Positions 29,742 to 37,203 of a DNA stretch of 64,000 bases are shown here, in pieces. The position numbers were made by a program, and so were the translations under genes. The stretch spans positions 124,001 to 188,000 of the forward strand of contig VXCM01001559.1 of NCBI GenBank assembly GCA_014773175.1, in the 5' to 3' direction. The stretch comes from Lucifuga dentata (Eukaryota > Chordata > Actinopteri > Ophidiiformes > Bythitidae). Numbering within the stretch: position 1 is the stretch's first letter; every line of letters begins with the position of its first letter. The notes below the pieces were generated by a model. That model did no database searches and had not been told where the DNA came from. It worked only from the letters and a program-made list of their open reading frames with translations.

Positions 29742-31060
29742 AAAACAGGAATCCAGCTGAAAACAGAAGGACCAAAACGTGGAATGTTCAACTAACTGTC
29801 TGTGACTGTCTGTGTGCTAAGTCCAGGTGATCACTACTCATGACTCTCTATGTGTGTGTGTGTGTGTGTGTATGCTGCCACACCTTTGGAGTGAAAGGAG
29901 ATGAGGCAGTCACATAGAGGCCATTTGTCCACAGGCTCGTTGAGGATGGTGTCCTCTGGGAAGATGACCACTGTGATGTACTCAAACTTGCACAGCCTCT
30001 CCAGGATCTGGGTCATTGGCTTGGACTTGGACTTCTTCATCATGCAGCAGATCCCCACCACGATCTGTCGCTCTGGGGGCTCAAGACAAGACGGCAACAC
30101 AAGAGGAACATTTTACAGATCCGTTTAAAGCAATGGCTTTGTGCCCCAAAGCACCTGGAAACTTTATTCTGGAGAATTGGCCGTGCATAAAAAACAAAAA
30201 TGGCTACACAATTGATTTACAAAAAAGATGACTGTGTCCTAATCTTTAATGGTAAAGAAGCTTAAGTAATTCAATGAAAATTATGAAAAAAAAATTGAAT
30301 TAATTAAATTATTTCTACTCATAGAATACATGGTTGTAAACATCCTACATCAACAGGTTACAGGAGGTCAGGATCCTGTGCAAAAACCCAAAACAATAAA
30401 CCCAAAACACTGGTATGCTCCTTTAAGGTCCATTCTTTAAGTTCTCCTGCTGCATATTCAAGAATGATCATTTTTATAAACCAGGTGTGCAAGGCAACTG
30501 TGTGTACGTGCGTCTCTGTGTGCGTGTGTGTGTGTGGACTCTAAGGACTCTGACCAATCACACAATATTATCAGTCACAGCTGCAAGCATGTTTTGAGGT
30601 CAGCGAGGCTGCATGTCCGGTGAGCCGCGTGAAATGTGTATTTTTGTTTTGGTCTGAAATCCACCAATTTGCCTTGTTTGCAAATGGATGTAACCTCAAA
30701 TAAACTGGCTAATTTGCCAAAATAATTAAGGTTCTATTGTTGTTGTTAGACACTATTTCCCTAAAACTGAACTGCGTCTGGGTGTGCAGCATCATCTGAT
30801 ATCCCTCCAGTGACTCATCTGCAATTTCCCCTGATAATCTTAAGATCTTATAGTGCCTTCTCCTCTCCCAGCTGATTAAAATAATTAGATCATGTGGTTT
30901 GACAGAAGTCACCCACCAAGTCTGCGTCTTCATCGTCCTCATACAGCTCCATGTCAGTCCTCATGCTGTCCTCCGGGACCTCGCTCTCATCGTCCTCGCA
31001 GCCCACGAAGAATCTGGGAGCGCCACGCTGGCTCTCGCCCGGGTTGCTGGGCTCTGACAT
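2754..31060 (-). CDS. ppip5k1: Inositol hexakisphosphate/diphosphoinositol-pentakisphosphate kinase 1, 30 coding exons
   Basis: This cytosolic enzyme phosphorylates InsP6 and 5-InsP7 at position 1 and, through a second domain, removes the same phosphate. Exons (5' to 3'): 31060-30917, 30079-29884, 29282-29192, 29081-28996, 28195-28041, 27231-27130, 26429-26268, 26138-26017, 25901-25800, 25003-24917, 24835-24760, 24643-24534, 23911-23826, 22913-22788, 21369-21248, 20765-20583, 19016-18875, 18548-18325, 17812-17685, 17562-17448, 17359-17252, 16560-16444, 16351-16211, 15794-15701, 13463-13338, 11421-11359, 7032-6853 (cassette), 4190-4053, 3727-3614, 3358-2754. They sum to 4,245 nt, or 1,414 aa plus stop; human PPIP5K1 is of similar size. 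Domains: acidic N-terminus 1-48, ATP-grasp kinase about 50-385 with [10 protein letters not shown] at 331-340, histidine-phosphatase domain about 388-930 with RHGDRT at 398-403, then a Ser/Pro-rich tail. The tail ([17 protein letters not shown]) favours PPIP5K1 over PPIP5K2. The a/b paralogue is not decidable. Confidence 0.96.
3614..3727 (-). CDS. ppip5k1: ppip5k1 coding exon 29 (aa 1176-1214)
   Basis: It encodes [17 protein letters not shown], a Ser-rich stretch, and ends SDRPPW, equivalent to the EKPPWYS block of PPIP5K1. The acceptor is ccctgcag and the donor GGT|GTGAGT. Confidence 0.92.
4053..4190 (-). CDS. ppip5k1: ppip5k1 coding exon 28 (aa 1130-1176)
   Basis: It encodes [20 protein letters not shown] and then [15 protein letters not shown], conserved in both PPIP5K paralogues. 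The acceptor is gccgcag and the donor GAG|GTAAGC; phase 1 to 1. Confidence 0.95.
5012..5595. mobile_element. Non-autonomous inverted-repeat element in a ppip5k1 intron
   Basis: The left end gctgcgttccag and the right end ctggaacacagc are near-inverted. Further in, ttccgacctcc pairs with ggaggtcggaa. About 580 bp, non-coding. Superfamily not determined. Confidence 0.55.
6062..6622. mobile_element. Degenerate hAT-like MITE
   Basis: It is bounded by taggggttggg and ccagacctaga, with the AT-rich gattaattgcagttcaaatt and aaattgaaatcgaattga tracts common in teleost hAT derivatives. A segment is duplicated around the N at 6165. Confidence 0.4.
6853..7032 (-). CDS. ppip5k1: Candidate ppip5k1 cassette exon 27 (60 aa, in frame)
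   Basis: A good acceptor (tctcttcctcag) opens a 180-nt segment that is open only in the frame expected from exon 26 (phase 1). It closes at CACG|GTCAGC, again in phase 1, so inclusion or skipping keeps the frame. The 60 residues begin [15 protein letters not shown], are rich in His and Leu, and end DPLEYLH. If the donor is not used, the frame stops 7 codons later (GQPLAPPS, then stop). In the mammalian PPIP5K1/2 proteins I remember, the residues on either side are contiguous, so this looks like a lineage-restricted or alternative exon. The donor is weaker than its neighbours. Expression was not tested. Confidence 0.6.
7168..7475. mobile_element. Degenerate hAT-like MITE
   Basis: Termini tagggccgggcatcatta and gattcccagcccta approximate the TAGGGCTGGGC inverted ends of teleost hAT elements. 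No clear 8-bp target duplication, so the call is tentative. Confidence 0.4.
7521..7559. repeat. (GT)n microsatellite
   Basis: About 19 GT units in the ppip5k1 intron upstream of the cassette exon. Confidence 0.98.
9105..11144. mobile_element. Candidate 2-kb hAT-like element in the ppip5k1 intron before the cassette exon
   Basis: CAGGGTTCCCACC at 9105 and GTGGGAACCCTG ending at 11144 are inverted termini, and the right end is preceded by aattccatgatgtttcacaa, as in common teleost elements. The interior has short minus-strand open frames (10247-10495, 10640-10882) that may be relics of coding sequence but that I do not recognise. The flanking octamers do not match exactly. Confidence 0.4.
11359..11421 (-). 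CDS. ppip5k1: ppip5k1 coding exon 26 (aa 1049-1070)
   Basis: This 63-nt exon encodes [20 protein letters not shown], the most conserved block of the PPIP5K tail. The acceptor is atttcctcag and the donor AATG|GTACGT; phase 1 to 1. Confidence 0.95.
11422..15700. other. ppip5k1 introns around exon 25 without recognised elements
   Basis: Apart from exon 25 (13338-13463), these AT-rich introns show only a CT run at about 13590-13612, a poly-A block (13951-13983) and a poly-A/N gap (14934-14967). I see no genes or clear transposon ends. Confidence 0.5.
13338..13463 (-). CDS. ppip5k1: ppip5k1 coding exon 25 (aa 1007-1049)
   Basis: It encodes [20 protein letters not shown] and then [17 protein letters not shown], a strongly conserved block of the PPIP5K tail. 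The acceptor is cctcgcag and the donor ACG|GTATGT; phase 1 to 1. Confidence 0.95.
15701..15794 (-). CDS. ppip5k1: ppip5k1 coding exon 24 (aa 976-1007)
   Basis: It encodes [18 protein letters not shown], matching the [15 protein letters not shown] block of vertebrate PPIP5K1, and ends KQSGLG. This 94-nt exon is required: without it exon 25 would be entered in the wrong phase and stop after 12 codons. Donor TAG|GTAGGT. Confidence 0.93.
15822..15858. repeat. (CA)n microsatellite
   Basis: About 18 CA units, starting 27 nt above the acceptor side of ppip5k1 exon 24. A second, shorter CA tract lies at 16020-16038. Confidence 0.98.
16211..16351 (-). CDS. ppip5k1: ppip5k1 coding exon 23: start of the Ser-rich C-terminal tail (aa 929-975)
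   Basis: It encodes an acidic linker with [11 protein letters not shown], followed by the conserved [15 protein letters not shown]. The preceding intron is 92 bp. The donor is GAG|GTGAAA; 141 nt, phase 0. Confidence 0.93.
16444..16560 (-). CDS. ppip5k1: ppip5k1 coding exon 22: end of phosphatase domain (aa 890-928)
   Basis: It encodes [20 protein letters not shown] and then [11 protein letters not shown]. The donor used here is GAG|GTAGCG. A second in-frame donor, CAG|GTAGAA, lies 12 nt downstream (end 16432) and would add Val-Ala-Leu-Gln. Confidence 0.93.
16815..17170. repeat. Dispersed repeat B (in a ppip5k1 intron)
   Basis: Counterpart of 1985-2345, with shared cagccag...aaaataacag, tctttgct, ctgggtttgtttt and gcgccaccaaaagtc. 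It lies between exons 21 and 22. The element class is unknown. Confidence 0.6.
17252..17359 (-). CDS. ppip5k1: ppip5k1 coding exon 21: phosphatase domain (aa 854-889)
   Basis: It encodes [20 protein letters not shown] and then [16 protein letters not shown]. Phase 0 at both ends, 108 nt, donor AAG|GTATTA. Confidence 0.95.
17448..17562 (-). CDS. ppip5k1: ppip5k1 coding exon 20: second phosphatase active-site motif (aa 815-853)
   Basis: It encodes [20 protein letters not shown] followed by [18 protein letters not shown]. The SESHVHSL segment is the conserved second catalytic motif of the family. The donor is GAT|GTAAGA and the next intron is only 88 bp. Confidence 0.95.
17685..17812 (-). CDS. 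ppip5k1: ppip5k1 coding exon 19: phosphatase domain (aa 773-815)
   Basis: It encodes [20 protein letters not shown] and then [17 protein letters not shown]. The donor is CTCT|GTGAGT; 128 nt, ending in phase 2. Confidence 0.95.
18325..18548 (-). CDS. ppip5k1: ppip5k1 coding exon 18: phosphatase domain (aa 698-772)
   Basis: It encodes [20 protein letters not shown], then [19 protein letters not shown] and a helix ending ADIVIPQ. A GA microsatellite (18573-18603) lies just upstream of the acceptor. The donor is CAG|GTAAGG; 224 nt. Confidence 0.95.
18573..18603. repeat. (GA)n microsatellite
   Basis: On the coding strand this is a CT tract just upstream of the ppip5k1 exon 18 acceptor, where it lengthens the polypyrimidine tract. 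Confidence 0.95.
18875..19016 (-). CDS. ppip5k1: ppip5k1 coding exon 17: phosphatase domain (aa 651-698)
   Basis: It opens [19 protein letters not shown] and includes [20 protein letters not shown]. The polypyrimidine tract is a poly-T/N assembly gap at 19030-19076, but the acceptor cag at its edge is clear. The donor is TCG|GTGAGT. Confidence 0.93.
19236..19600 (-). mobile_element. TTAA-type MITE, truncated inverted copy 2a
   Basis: It begins ttaaaagaccatactggccat (inverted end) and runs through the internal block gactatattccctggtgga and the aacaagttgattttaat block, then is lost. An assembly duplication surrounds the N at 19395. It lies beside copy 2b in opposite orientation. Confidence 0.65.
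19654..20163 (+). mobile_element. TTAA-type MITE, copy 2b
   Basis: TTAA at 19650-19653 is followed by AGAACCACCCATTTTGC and the shared left arm. The internal blocks match the other copies. The right TIR is truncated and replaced by a sequence inverted relative to the left flank (19625-19655 versus 20164-20190). Confidence 0.65.
20583..20765 (-). CDS. ppip5k1: ppip5k1 coding exon 16: phosphatase domain (aa 590-650)
   Basis: It encodes [20 protein letters not shown] and [15 protein letters not shown], ending EDYDR. The donor AGG|GTGATT is placed so that the next exon continues in phase as LAPT; reading on instead gives VISSDYR and a stop. 183 nt. Confidence 0.92.
21248..21369 (-). CDS. ppip5k1: ppip5k1 coding exon 15: phosphatase core (aa 549-589)
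   Basis: It encodes [20 protein letters not shown] and then [25 protein letters not shown] is a conserved active-site strand of the phosphatase fold. The donor is AAAG|GTACGT, phase 0. Confidence 0.96.
21979..22066. repeat. (GA)n array with GACA interruptions
   Basis: About 88 bp of GA repeats interrupted by three CAGAGAGA steps in a ppip5k1 intron. Confidence 0.97.
22788..22913 (-). CDS. ppip5k1: ppip5k1 coding exon 14: phosphatase domain (aa 507-549)
   Basis: It encodes [20 protein letters not shown] and then [13 protein letters not shown], almost invariant in the family. The donor is CAAG|GTGAGA; 126 nt, phase 1 to 1. Confidence 0.96.
23826..23911 (-). CDS. ppip5k1: ppip5k1 coding exon 13: phosphatase domain (aa 478-507)
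   Basis: It encodes [19 protein letters not shown] followed by an acidic SSEEE end. The acceptor lies after ttaaaaaag and the donor is GAAG|GTAGGA; 86 nt. Confidence 0.93.
24534..24643 (-). CDS. ppip5k1: ppip5k1 coding exon 12: phosphatase-domain helical insert (aa 442-478)
   Basis: It encodes [20 protein letters not shown] and [11 protein letters not shown], a charged helical stretch variable between PPIP5K1 and PPIP5K2. The donor is AAT|GTAGGT. Confidence 0.94.
24760..24835 (-). CDS. ppip5k1: ppip5k1 coding exon 11: phosphatase domain (aa 416-441)
   Basis: It encodes [20 protein letters not shown] and then PKQLQ. The acceptor is catccag and the donor CAG|GTAACA; 76 nt, returning the frame to phase 0. 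Confidence 0.94.
24917..25003 (-). CDS. ppip5k1: ppip5k1 coding exon 10: histidine-phosphatase RHGDRT motif (aa 387-416)
   Basis: It encodes [20 protein letters not shown], the signature of the histidine acid phosphatase fold, with the nucleophilic His at residue 399. The motif is intact, so the phosphatase half is probably active. The donor is CCAT|GTAGGT. Confidence 0.96.
25800..25901 (-). CDS. ppip5k1: ppip5k1 coding exon 9: linker between kinase and phosphatase domains (aa 353-387)
   Basis: It encodes [17 protein letters not shown] and [12 protein letters not shown], the conserved hinge in front of the phosphatase domain. The donor is ACCAT|GTGAGT; the split Met codon is completed by exon 10 to give the conserved Met-Met. 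Confidence 0.95.
26017..26138 (-). CDS. ppip5k1: ppip5k1 coding exon 8: metal-binding ATP-grasp motif (aa 313-353)
   Basis: It encodes [20 protein letters not shown] and then [13 protein letters not shown]. Asp331 and Asn333 of DVNGF correspond to the catalytic, Mg-coordinating residues of the family (position matching is my inference). The donor is TCGG|GTACCT, ending in phase 2. Confidence 0.96.
26268..26429 (-). CDS. ppip5k1: ppip5k1 coding exon 7: kinase core (aa 259-312)
   Basis: It encodes [20 protein letters not shown] and [18 protein letters not shown], nearly identical to vertebrate PPIP5K1/2. The donor is AAG|GTAAGA; 162 nt, phase 0 to 0. Confidence 0.96.
26531..26782. mobile_element. 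Tc1/mariner-type MITE
   Basis: A 252-bp element flanked by TA (26529-26530 and 26783-26784). The inverted repeats of about 31 bp (CAGACCAGAAGTTTGAGGCC at the left, the matching complement at the right) differ at only about one position. No transposase. It lies in the ppip5k1 intron upstream of exon 7. Confidence 0.8.
27130..27231 (-). CDS. ppip5k1: ppip5k1 coding exon 6: kinase core (aa 225-258)
   Basis: It encodes [20 protein letters not shown] and then [14 protein letters not shown]. The TGSYIYEEF strand carries active-site residues in PPIP5K kinases. The 102-nt exon is phase 0 at both ends. Confidence 0.95.
28041..28195 (-). CDS. ppip5k1: ppip5k1 coding exon 5: kinase core (aa 173-224)
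   Basis: It encodes [33 protein letters not shown] and [10 protein letters not shown]. These are the ATP-binding lysine strand and the glycine-rich loop of the VIP family. The acceptor gtctcag follows a CA-rich tract; the donor is AAG|GTCTTT, phase 0. Confidence 0.95.
28996..29081 (-). CDS. ppip5k1: ppip5k1 coding exon 4: kinase domain (aa 144-173)
   Basis: It encodes [20 protein letters not shown] followed by NRDPDNPD, part of the nucleotide-binding ATP-grasp core. The intron separating it from exon 3 is only 110 bp. The donor is ATG|GTCAGT. Confidence 0.95.
29192..29282 (-). CDS. ppip5k1: ppip5k1 coding exon 3: kinase domain (aa 114-144)
   Basis: It encodes [16 protein letters not shown] and NMQYFIQDR, conserved in PPIP5K enzymes. 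The acceptor is ccag and the donor CAG|GTACAT; the 91-nt exon ends in phase 2. Confidence 0.95.
29710..29737. repeat. (CA)n microsatellite
   Basis: 14 CA units in the ppip5k1 intron between coding exons 2 and 3. Confidence 0.96.
29884..30079 (-). CDS. ppip5k1: ppip5k1 coding exon 2: start of the kinase domain (aa 49-114)
   Basis: The exon opens [16 protein letters not shown] and includes [14 protein letters not shown] and NEPVDKWP, closely matching the N-terminal fold of the PPIP5K ATP-grasp domain. The acceptor is cttgag and the donor AAG|GTGTGG. It enters in phase 0 and leaves in phase 1. Confidence 0.95.
30917..31060 (-). CDS. ppip5k1: ppip5k1 coding exon 1: start codon and acidic N-terminus (aa 1-48)
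   Basis: The ATG at 31060-31058 opens [10 protein letters not shown], followed by the family-typical [11 protein letters not shown] and an acidic run ending EDDEDADL. The donor is TTG|GTGGGT and the exon ends in phase 0. The 5' part of the same exon (31399-31061) is untranslated and CpG-rich. The start is chosen because it opens the conserved N-terminus; the two upstream ATGs lead only to short closed uORFs. Confidence 0.9.
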
Positions 31061-31399
31061 CACAGTACCCCGCAGCAGCCCTCAGCGTCCCACCGCGCCA
31101 TCGTACACCAACACGCCACCGGAGCCGGCCGCCGATGGAAGGGCGCGAGGCCTGCAGAGAAGGGTGGGTCCACTCAGCCTGGGCTGGGCAGCGGAACTGG
31201 CTGGGTTTGGTGCGTGAGGCGGAGCAGAAGAATGAGACTGAATGTGAAAGGTGATGTGAGGGATGACTGCGCTTGGTCAGGGTTTCGGGATAGAGTTACT
31301 CAGGTTTCTCATTCTGCATTCGACTCTGCTAAAGGTCTTAAGTGACATGGAGGCTATAGGTCCAGCAATCTGATGACGGCCACTTCGTCCATAAGAGTC
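31061..31399 (-). other. ppip5k1: ppip5k1 5' UTR in the exon carrying the start codon, with two uORFs
   Basis: A strong acceptor (ctttcttttccag) at 31401-31400 starts the exon. The 339-nt leader contains two upstream ORFs, 31392-31354 (12 codons, then TAG) and 31348-31277 (23 codons, then TGA). Neither overlaps the main ATG. The 3' part is GC- and CpG-rich, so an alternative promoter inside this exon is possible. Confidence 0.6.
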
Positions 31400-34300
31400 C
31401 TGGAAAAGAAAGAAAACAATAAATACTGTGTATGCAAGTGCATTATATAGTAATTTATTTATAGTAACAGAAAATTAATTTCTATCGCCCTAATCACATT
31501 TGGTGTTTCAAAAAGCTTCACCGTGGCCATCAAATATACCTAATAAAAAAAAAATATATATATATATAGCAAAAATCTAAGGGCCCACGGATTAGTTCCT
31601 CTTTCAGAATAGTGAGATATTCAACTGTAGAGATGGGAATTGAGAAATTATTTTCCACTTCAGCACCGGTCACAACTTGTCAGATCCCTGACAACTGTTT
31701 AGCTCCAACACTGTTCATTCCTTTAATCAATATCTGCACAATGCAAGCAATGATTTAAACTGAAACGTGTGTGTTATACGGGTGAGACCTGAGCTATGGC
31801 AGAAGCAAAATTTTCAAGGGTGTAGGCTCATTAAAGCAAAGTAGACAGCAGAGGTAAAATGCAGTATCTGGCAAATCTTCATTTGGAGAAATGGTAGCAA
31901 CGCCACGTACATGTTTATGCATAAGTGGGCAATGCATACAAATAAACTGATTAAACATTTGGACGGCTTACAGGTGATCATGTTGCATTACCTCAAGCTA
32001 GTACAGGTGCAAATTTACGACAAAATGTAATGTTAACATTGGAACTATATGAGCGTCCTTTGAAGGCTAATGTTTTTTTGTTTTTTTTTTTTAAAAACAG
32101 GAACAATATTTTGGAAACACCCAGGCTGCTACTTCCACAAATATAAAGATTTATTGTTAATTTTGACAAATGTTACTTTATTTACTTTAGTTACTTTTTA
32201 TTTTTATTTATATTTCAATTTTGTGCCATTCTGTACATGTTGTGATGTAGGTTCATAAATTGATTTTTCTTTTGTTTAACAGAGACTAAAATAATAAAAT
32301 AATTTTAAAATAATTATTACAGAAATATATATTCTATTTCCACCTAAGATTTTAATCAAAAAAGGATTGATAAAGGAACTGAAAAAGGACTGGATGAATG
32401 AAATGTTTTCATAATGGAATATGAATGAATTCAATTGTCATCCCTTCTTCCCAAATCTGTCCCAAGCTATGCCACAAACGCTGGTTTTACAAAAGTCTGT
32501 AAAATATGAACACAATAAACATCAAATCACAGCCAATATCATCATTTTAAGCCAAAATGTTGGTGCGCTTAATCAACAATTACTTGCATGCACTGACATC
32601 CTGAGCTCTGACGCTGCAGTCTGATGCTAAAAAAAACAGAAGGTCATCAACTCTGATGTGTGTGTGAACCTTAACCAGTGTGTGTTTGTGTGCAGGCAGT
32701 AGGCCTCATTTCACACAAACCATAACTTCTCATTACTCTGACATGAAATATCATGAAGCAGCCATCTGAATAACAAACCACCGTGCCATTAGGCGAAGCC
32801 ACTCAAGCGTTGAGACTGACCAAATGCAGAGTAAAATACTATCATTACCTTAACCATCATTACACAAAAACATAGTAGTGCAGAGTTTTGGGATCTCAAA
32901 CAGAGTGAACATCAGCTTCTGACTCACTGGCTCAATATCAATAAAGTGGCAGCATTTTCGGTGCTTTCAAGAGTGAAATAATCCTTAGTAATATGCCGTA
33001 GAAATAACAAATCATTGACTGTTTGACACAGGTATGACAGTAAATCAAACCAGAAAACAATGTTACAGCTTTTGAAAGTGTTGTAGCTTATGAGACATTA
33101 TCTAACCTAAATCCCACATGATGTCTAGCCTCGAATCTCAATATGATGTCAACATATCTCCAAGTTCTACTAGGCTGTTTTCAGAGCATATCAGATCTCA
33201 AAGACTTATCAGATTTGTGGAACTGTACGGCAAGTCAGAGTTCAAATTTTAATGTAAATTTCACCAAATGAACAGTCAACTAACTGTATTGTGAAAAGAG
33301 CAACAACTAAAACACAATGACAACAGAAGTAAACTTACACGAGAAATGCCAAGTCCCTGTTAGAATGAAAGTCAGTCAGTCTTCAGCTCGTGAGTCCATA
33401 AGTAATATGTAAAGATTAAAAAGTAAAAAGCCGTAGGCAACATTTAAACTACTTTGCAAACATTAGTAGGAAGGGCCGGGTTTGTGTGGCTGCAGCAAAA
33501 AAAAAAAAAAAAAAAAAAAAAATGTCATTGAAAACTGGGGAAAAGAAAGGTCCAGTAACAGACACAGTTTTTCCTCCCATTGTTAATTCCGGGTAAATTA
33601 ATGGAGCACACAAACTCTTTTGCAGGAACAACCTGCTCCTCACCCAATTTATGCACATTTAAAGCTGCCCATCTGTATTTTTTTTTAATAACACAGTGGA
33701 TGTCTAAATGTTGACTTTATTCATCATTTTTTAAAACATAAATTAGGGGAAACAGATTCAGAGACACATACAGTGCAAGTGAAAGAACAGGAATCATTCA
33801 GGTCAAGCCTTCATGATCACTTAAAAATTACATTATTAATGTTCAGCTGCTGCCTGCACACAGAAAAAAAAGCATCTCAGAGACATTTTAGGCGTAGAGT
33901 TAATTAAAAAATCAACTCTTTCCATCCCTAAATTAATTTATCTTTCAAAACCGGTATACATTAAAGTAAATCTCCTCAATTTGACCTGTTTTTTACGACT
34001 TAGATTTATTTTAAAAATGAACATCTGCAGGTGCTGTAACTTTGACAAAATCCACATGATCTGAAAGCAATATCTATATACATGAATATATTTTTATCTA
34101 ACTAAAGCAAGCGTTTTACAGTTGGATCTGGTTAGACTTTATCGTCACAGATTCAAGTGTACGAATAAAAAAACATCAGAACATGATCTTAGGTACGTAA
34201 ATAAAAATGCATTCATCCATTAGCAAAGGGCTTAATAGCTGCTGTTTAGTGGAGCAACGATAAACATAATAGTAAAAACTAAATGCATGTTAAAAATTAT

Positions 34301-34558
34301 CGGTTTCTATTTGGAGTTACTTTAATATATTTGGCGAAGAAATACGCTATACTGTTTGTCAGTGTAAAACACATTTTAGCTAACGGTAGCTAATGTTAGC
34401 ATTAGTCCACCGGCTGGGTCGGCTACGTAAACATTCTTCCACAGCCATTTTGTCGGCGTCTGAAGCTCAAAACAGCATCTGTGCTTCTGATAATGCTAAC
34501 GTGTCGGTGTAATGTCAAAGTCAGGGAGCTTAAACTGATCACAGATTCAGTTACTCAC
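31400..34558. other. Inferred first intron of ppip5k1
   Basis: AT-rich sequence with no coding similarity. It holds a short AT run near 31551-31567 and a poly-A block at about 33496-33522. I see no other structured element. Confidence 0.5.
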
Positions 34559-34620
34559 AGCACAGCTGGAGGTTTTGTACCGCTACCATCATCAGCTAGC
34601 TTCCTTTCGTTTTGACAGCT
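34559..34620 (-). other. ppip5k1: Putative non-coding first exon of ppip5k1
   Basis: On the minus strand a consensus donor GTGAGTAA follows CAGCTGTGCT at 34559. It lies just below the CRE/CCAAT cluster and could pair with the acceptor at 31401-31400. The 5' boundary is approximate. Confidence 0.4.
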
Positions 34621-34624
34621 TGCA

Positions 34625-34745
34625 TGTGAAACCAATCTTGTTTTTCCGCTTTCAACTTGAAATGATTGACGTCAGAAGCAGCCAATAGTAAAATAGAAAA
34701 ACAGAAGAAGGCGTGACTTAGTGCTACGTAAGCCAATGAGCAACC
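34625..34745 (-). promoter_or_regulatory. Putative ppip5k1 promoter with CRE and CCAAT elements
   Basis: The palindromic CRE TGACGTCA is at 34667-34674. CCAAT pentamers on the plus strand (ATTGG toward the gene) lie at 34632-34636 and in the agccaat sequences near 34680 and 34730. No TATA box is evident. The arrangement suits a housekeeping-type promoter for a minus-strand start near 34.6 kb. Confidence 0.45.
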
Positions 34746-37203
34746 GCAGAGGTTCATCACCGTGCTAAGCATAATAAATCCCAATCAGAGGATTTATGTT
34801 CAGTGGCATGAGTGGCCTCTAGTCTTGAAACTAAAGCAGGGCATCACTACTCATTTAAAACCAAACCGAAACAATCATTTGTTGAGATTGTGAATTGAGA
34901 TTGTGCTCTATGCACATTAGAAGCTGCATCTCTCCTTTATTTATTTATTTGAAGCTACCATCTCTATTTATTTATTTCAAGCTGTCTTTACCATGATCTT
35001 TGTCAGTAGGCTGCAAATTACATTTCCATCATGTGATGGAAACCGTCCAGATCATTTTCTAATCTTAAAGAAGTACAATATTCATTGTACTATATATACA
35101 TCTATTATACAATATACATAAAATACAATATTCTGAGCTTGGAAAATGTTATCATATCTTAAAATATTAATATAACTATACTGCCAATAATAGTGCTGTT
35201 GCTAATATGAGTAACACCAGAAATGCTCCTTTTGGAATACACTCTTCAATTAACTCAACAGAACAGATACTTCACAACATTTTTCTAAATTCATCGAGTC
35301 AAAGCCAGTGGTTTTACATTACCTGTTAACTGTGTGAAAACTTTCATCCATATTTGTTTTAACTAGTGCAGTGCCCGTTGAAAACGTGTGTTTGGACTGG
35401 GCCGGACTATGGTGTGCGCCACAGCCTGCCGTAAGTGTCAGTGGAGTGGAGCATATGCTGCCGCATCCAGAGCATATCTTGCCACGCAGACTACTTTTTA
35501 CCTGCAGACAGCTCAGTTAGAGAACCGCTCCTCCAAACAACTTCCTGAGCAATGAACCTGCCAAATTTCAACTTCATACAGTGCCGGATACTAATCTAGA
35601 GATACTGGTGCCACAAACAGAGATTTCTGTATTTATCTAGTTAGACTGAAACAAGCTTTTCGAATAGATGCAGCTAGATTTCAAACAATTTCGAACAATC
35701 CCAACCCTAACCCTAACCTACTACATTCATTAAAGTACACACGTTGTACTGCTGTTGTAACTGTTACTATTATAAGCAGTGCAGTTACTAATGCCAATAC
35801 TACATCAACAATTACCACAACTATTATTGCTGCTGTTGGTACAATTCAATGATTGTACTGTATTGCACAAATCCCAAAACAGTAAGTTAGTAACAGGCTC
35901 TCTTTTTTTTTTCCAAAGTCAGCATTTTTTTTAAAAATGAGCTTGCCCTCTTTCAGCAGAGAGTCAGCGGACCAAACCGCAGCAATCTCTGCTGCTGTTC
36001 TGATGTAATGTCAGCATGTCTTGCTGTGAGCTTCCCTGTGGAGACCACAGCCTATCTGACCATACCAGCCCTCTGCATACATGCCTGTGTGCAGACCAGG
36101 TGGGCTGTTTTTGCTGCTGGGAATTTCACAGGGTCACAGTGATCCACTATACTGCTTATGAAAAGAGCGTTTTATAAAGAGCAGAGTGAAACAGTGTGCA
36201 AATAAAGGCTCTTCTGTAATCAAACTATATGGACGAGAGGGTGTTTCCTCTTGCGCAAATATTGAAATGCAAACTAAAAAATAAAAAAAAATCTCTCCAA
36301 ATATATGCTCAATATATATACTGTACCCAAATTTCTTTTTATAATAACAAACTTCAATTTACACAAAAACTCAACTTTCAATTTGAACTGAGCGTAACTG
36401 AATAGTTGTGTTTTTGTTTAAAGTAATTTTCAGATCTTCAGACAAATTTACAGCAGTGATCTTTGTCTTTTTCCTCTCGTTACCTCCAGCTTTTATCACA
36501 ATGGTTCTCTGTGAGCGGACCCTCTGCTGTTCTCATATGGCTTTCATTTGCCAAAATCAGCCGTGTTACACTCTCTTTGACTTACAGCAGCAGGTCAGGC
36601 CAGGACAAGGAGACTTATTATGAATGCAGGACCAGTCTCAGTCCTCCTCCTCCTGCTGGTTTCCTCAGTCTTCTCAGTCTGGTTTTCCATGGTTTGCCTG
36701 TAAAAATGCGATCAGCCACTTATTCCACCTTTGAATTTCTAAGAAGGTCATTGGCTGACTGCTCATGCTACACAGTGCGGCCTATGAGGTGAGGCTGTTT
36801 GGAGAAATGCTAAACTAATCAGCTGATGGCAGCCATGTGGGTGACGGCGCCCTTAAACTTAACTTTTAAGTTAAGGTGTGGTAACATAAAAATGTTCCAC
36901 TTAGCTTATTGGAAAAGAGGGTTAAATATGCATATGCATCAAATTTATTCTCTGTATTCCCAGTACACTTTCATTTTCCAGATCTGGAGCAGTTTTACCA
37001 TTTGGTAACTTGGGTTAAGCCCAGAAAATTGTTAGGACTTTGGGAGGGGCTCCCGAATAAGAACCGACTCTCTCTGGTCCTTCATGCATTCATGTTCTTG
37101 GTATTTATTGGTGTTTATTTACCGTGAGTCTTTTTGCCATTAGCAGTACTTCAGGGAACTATTATCTGTCCTCCCATGTAGGGCCCAAAGAGACTAGGGG
37201 CCT

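Larger units (their letters stand above)
20766..31060. other. Central ppip5k1 introns: content note
   Basis: The introns between exons 1 and 16 are mostly unstructured AT-rich sequence. They hold a GA array (21979-22066), a Tc1-type MITE (26531-26782), a poly-A block (27960-27984), a poly-A/N gap near 29501-29534 and CA repeats (28199-28236, 29710-29737). I see no extra coding sequence. Confidence 0.5.

Noticed and set aside
2754..31060. ppip5k2 as the identity of the minus-strand gene
   Set aside because: The tail blocks ([30 protein letters not shown]) match PPIP5K1; PPIP5K2 has a different C-terminus.
34380..34420. tagctaatgttagcattag as a regulatory palindrome
   Set aside because: Short AT-rich imperfect repeats of this kind are common in fish DNA; no further support.
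35699..35720. Telomere-like aaccctaaccctaacc
   Set aside because: Only about 2.5 hexamer units; too short for an interstitial telomere and expected by chance in low-complexity sequence.
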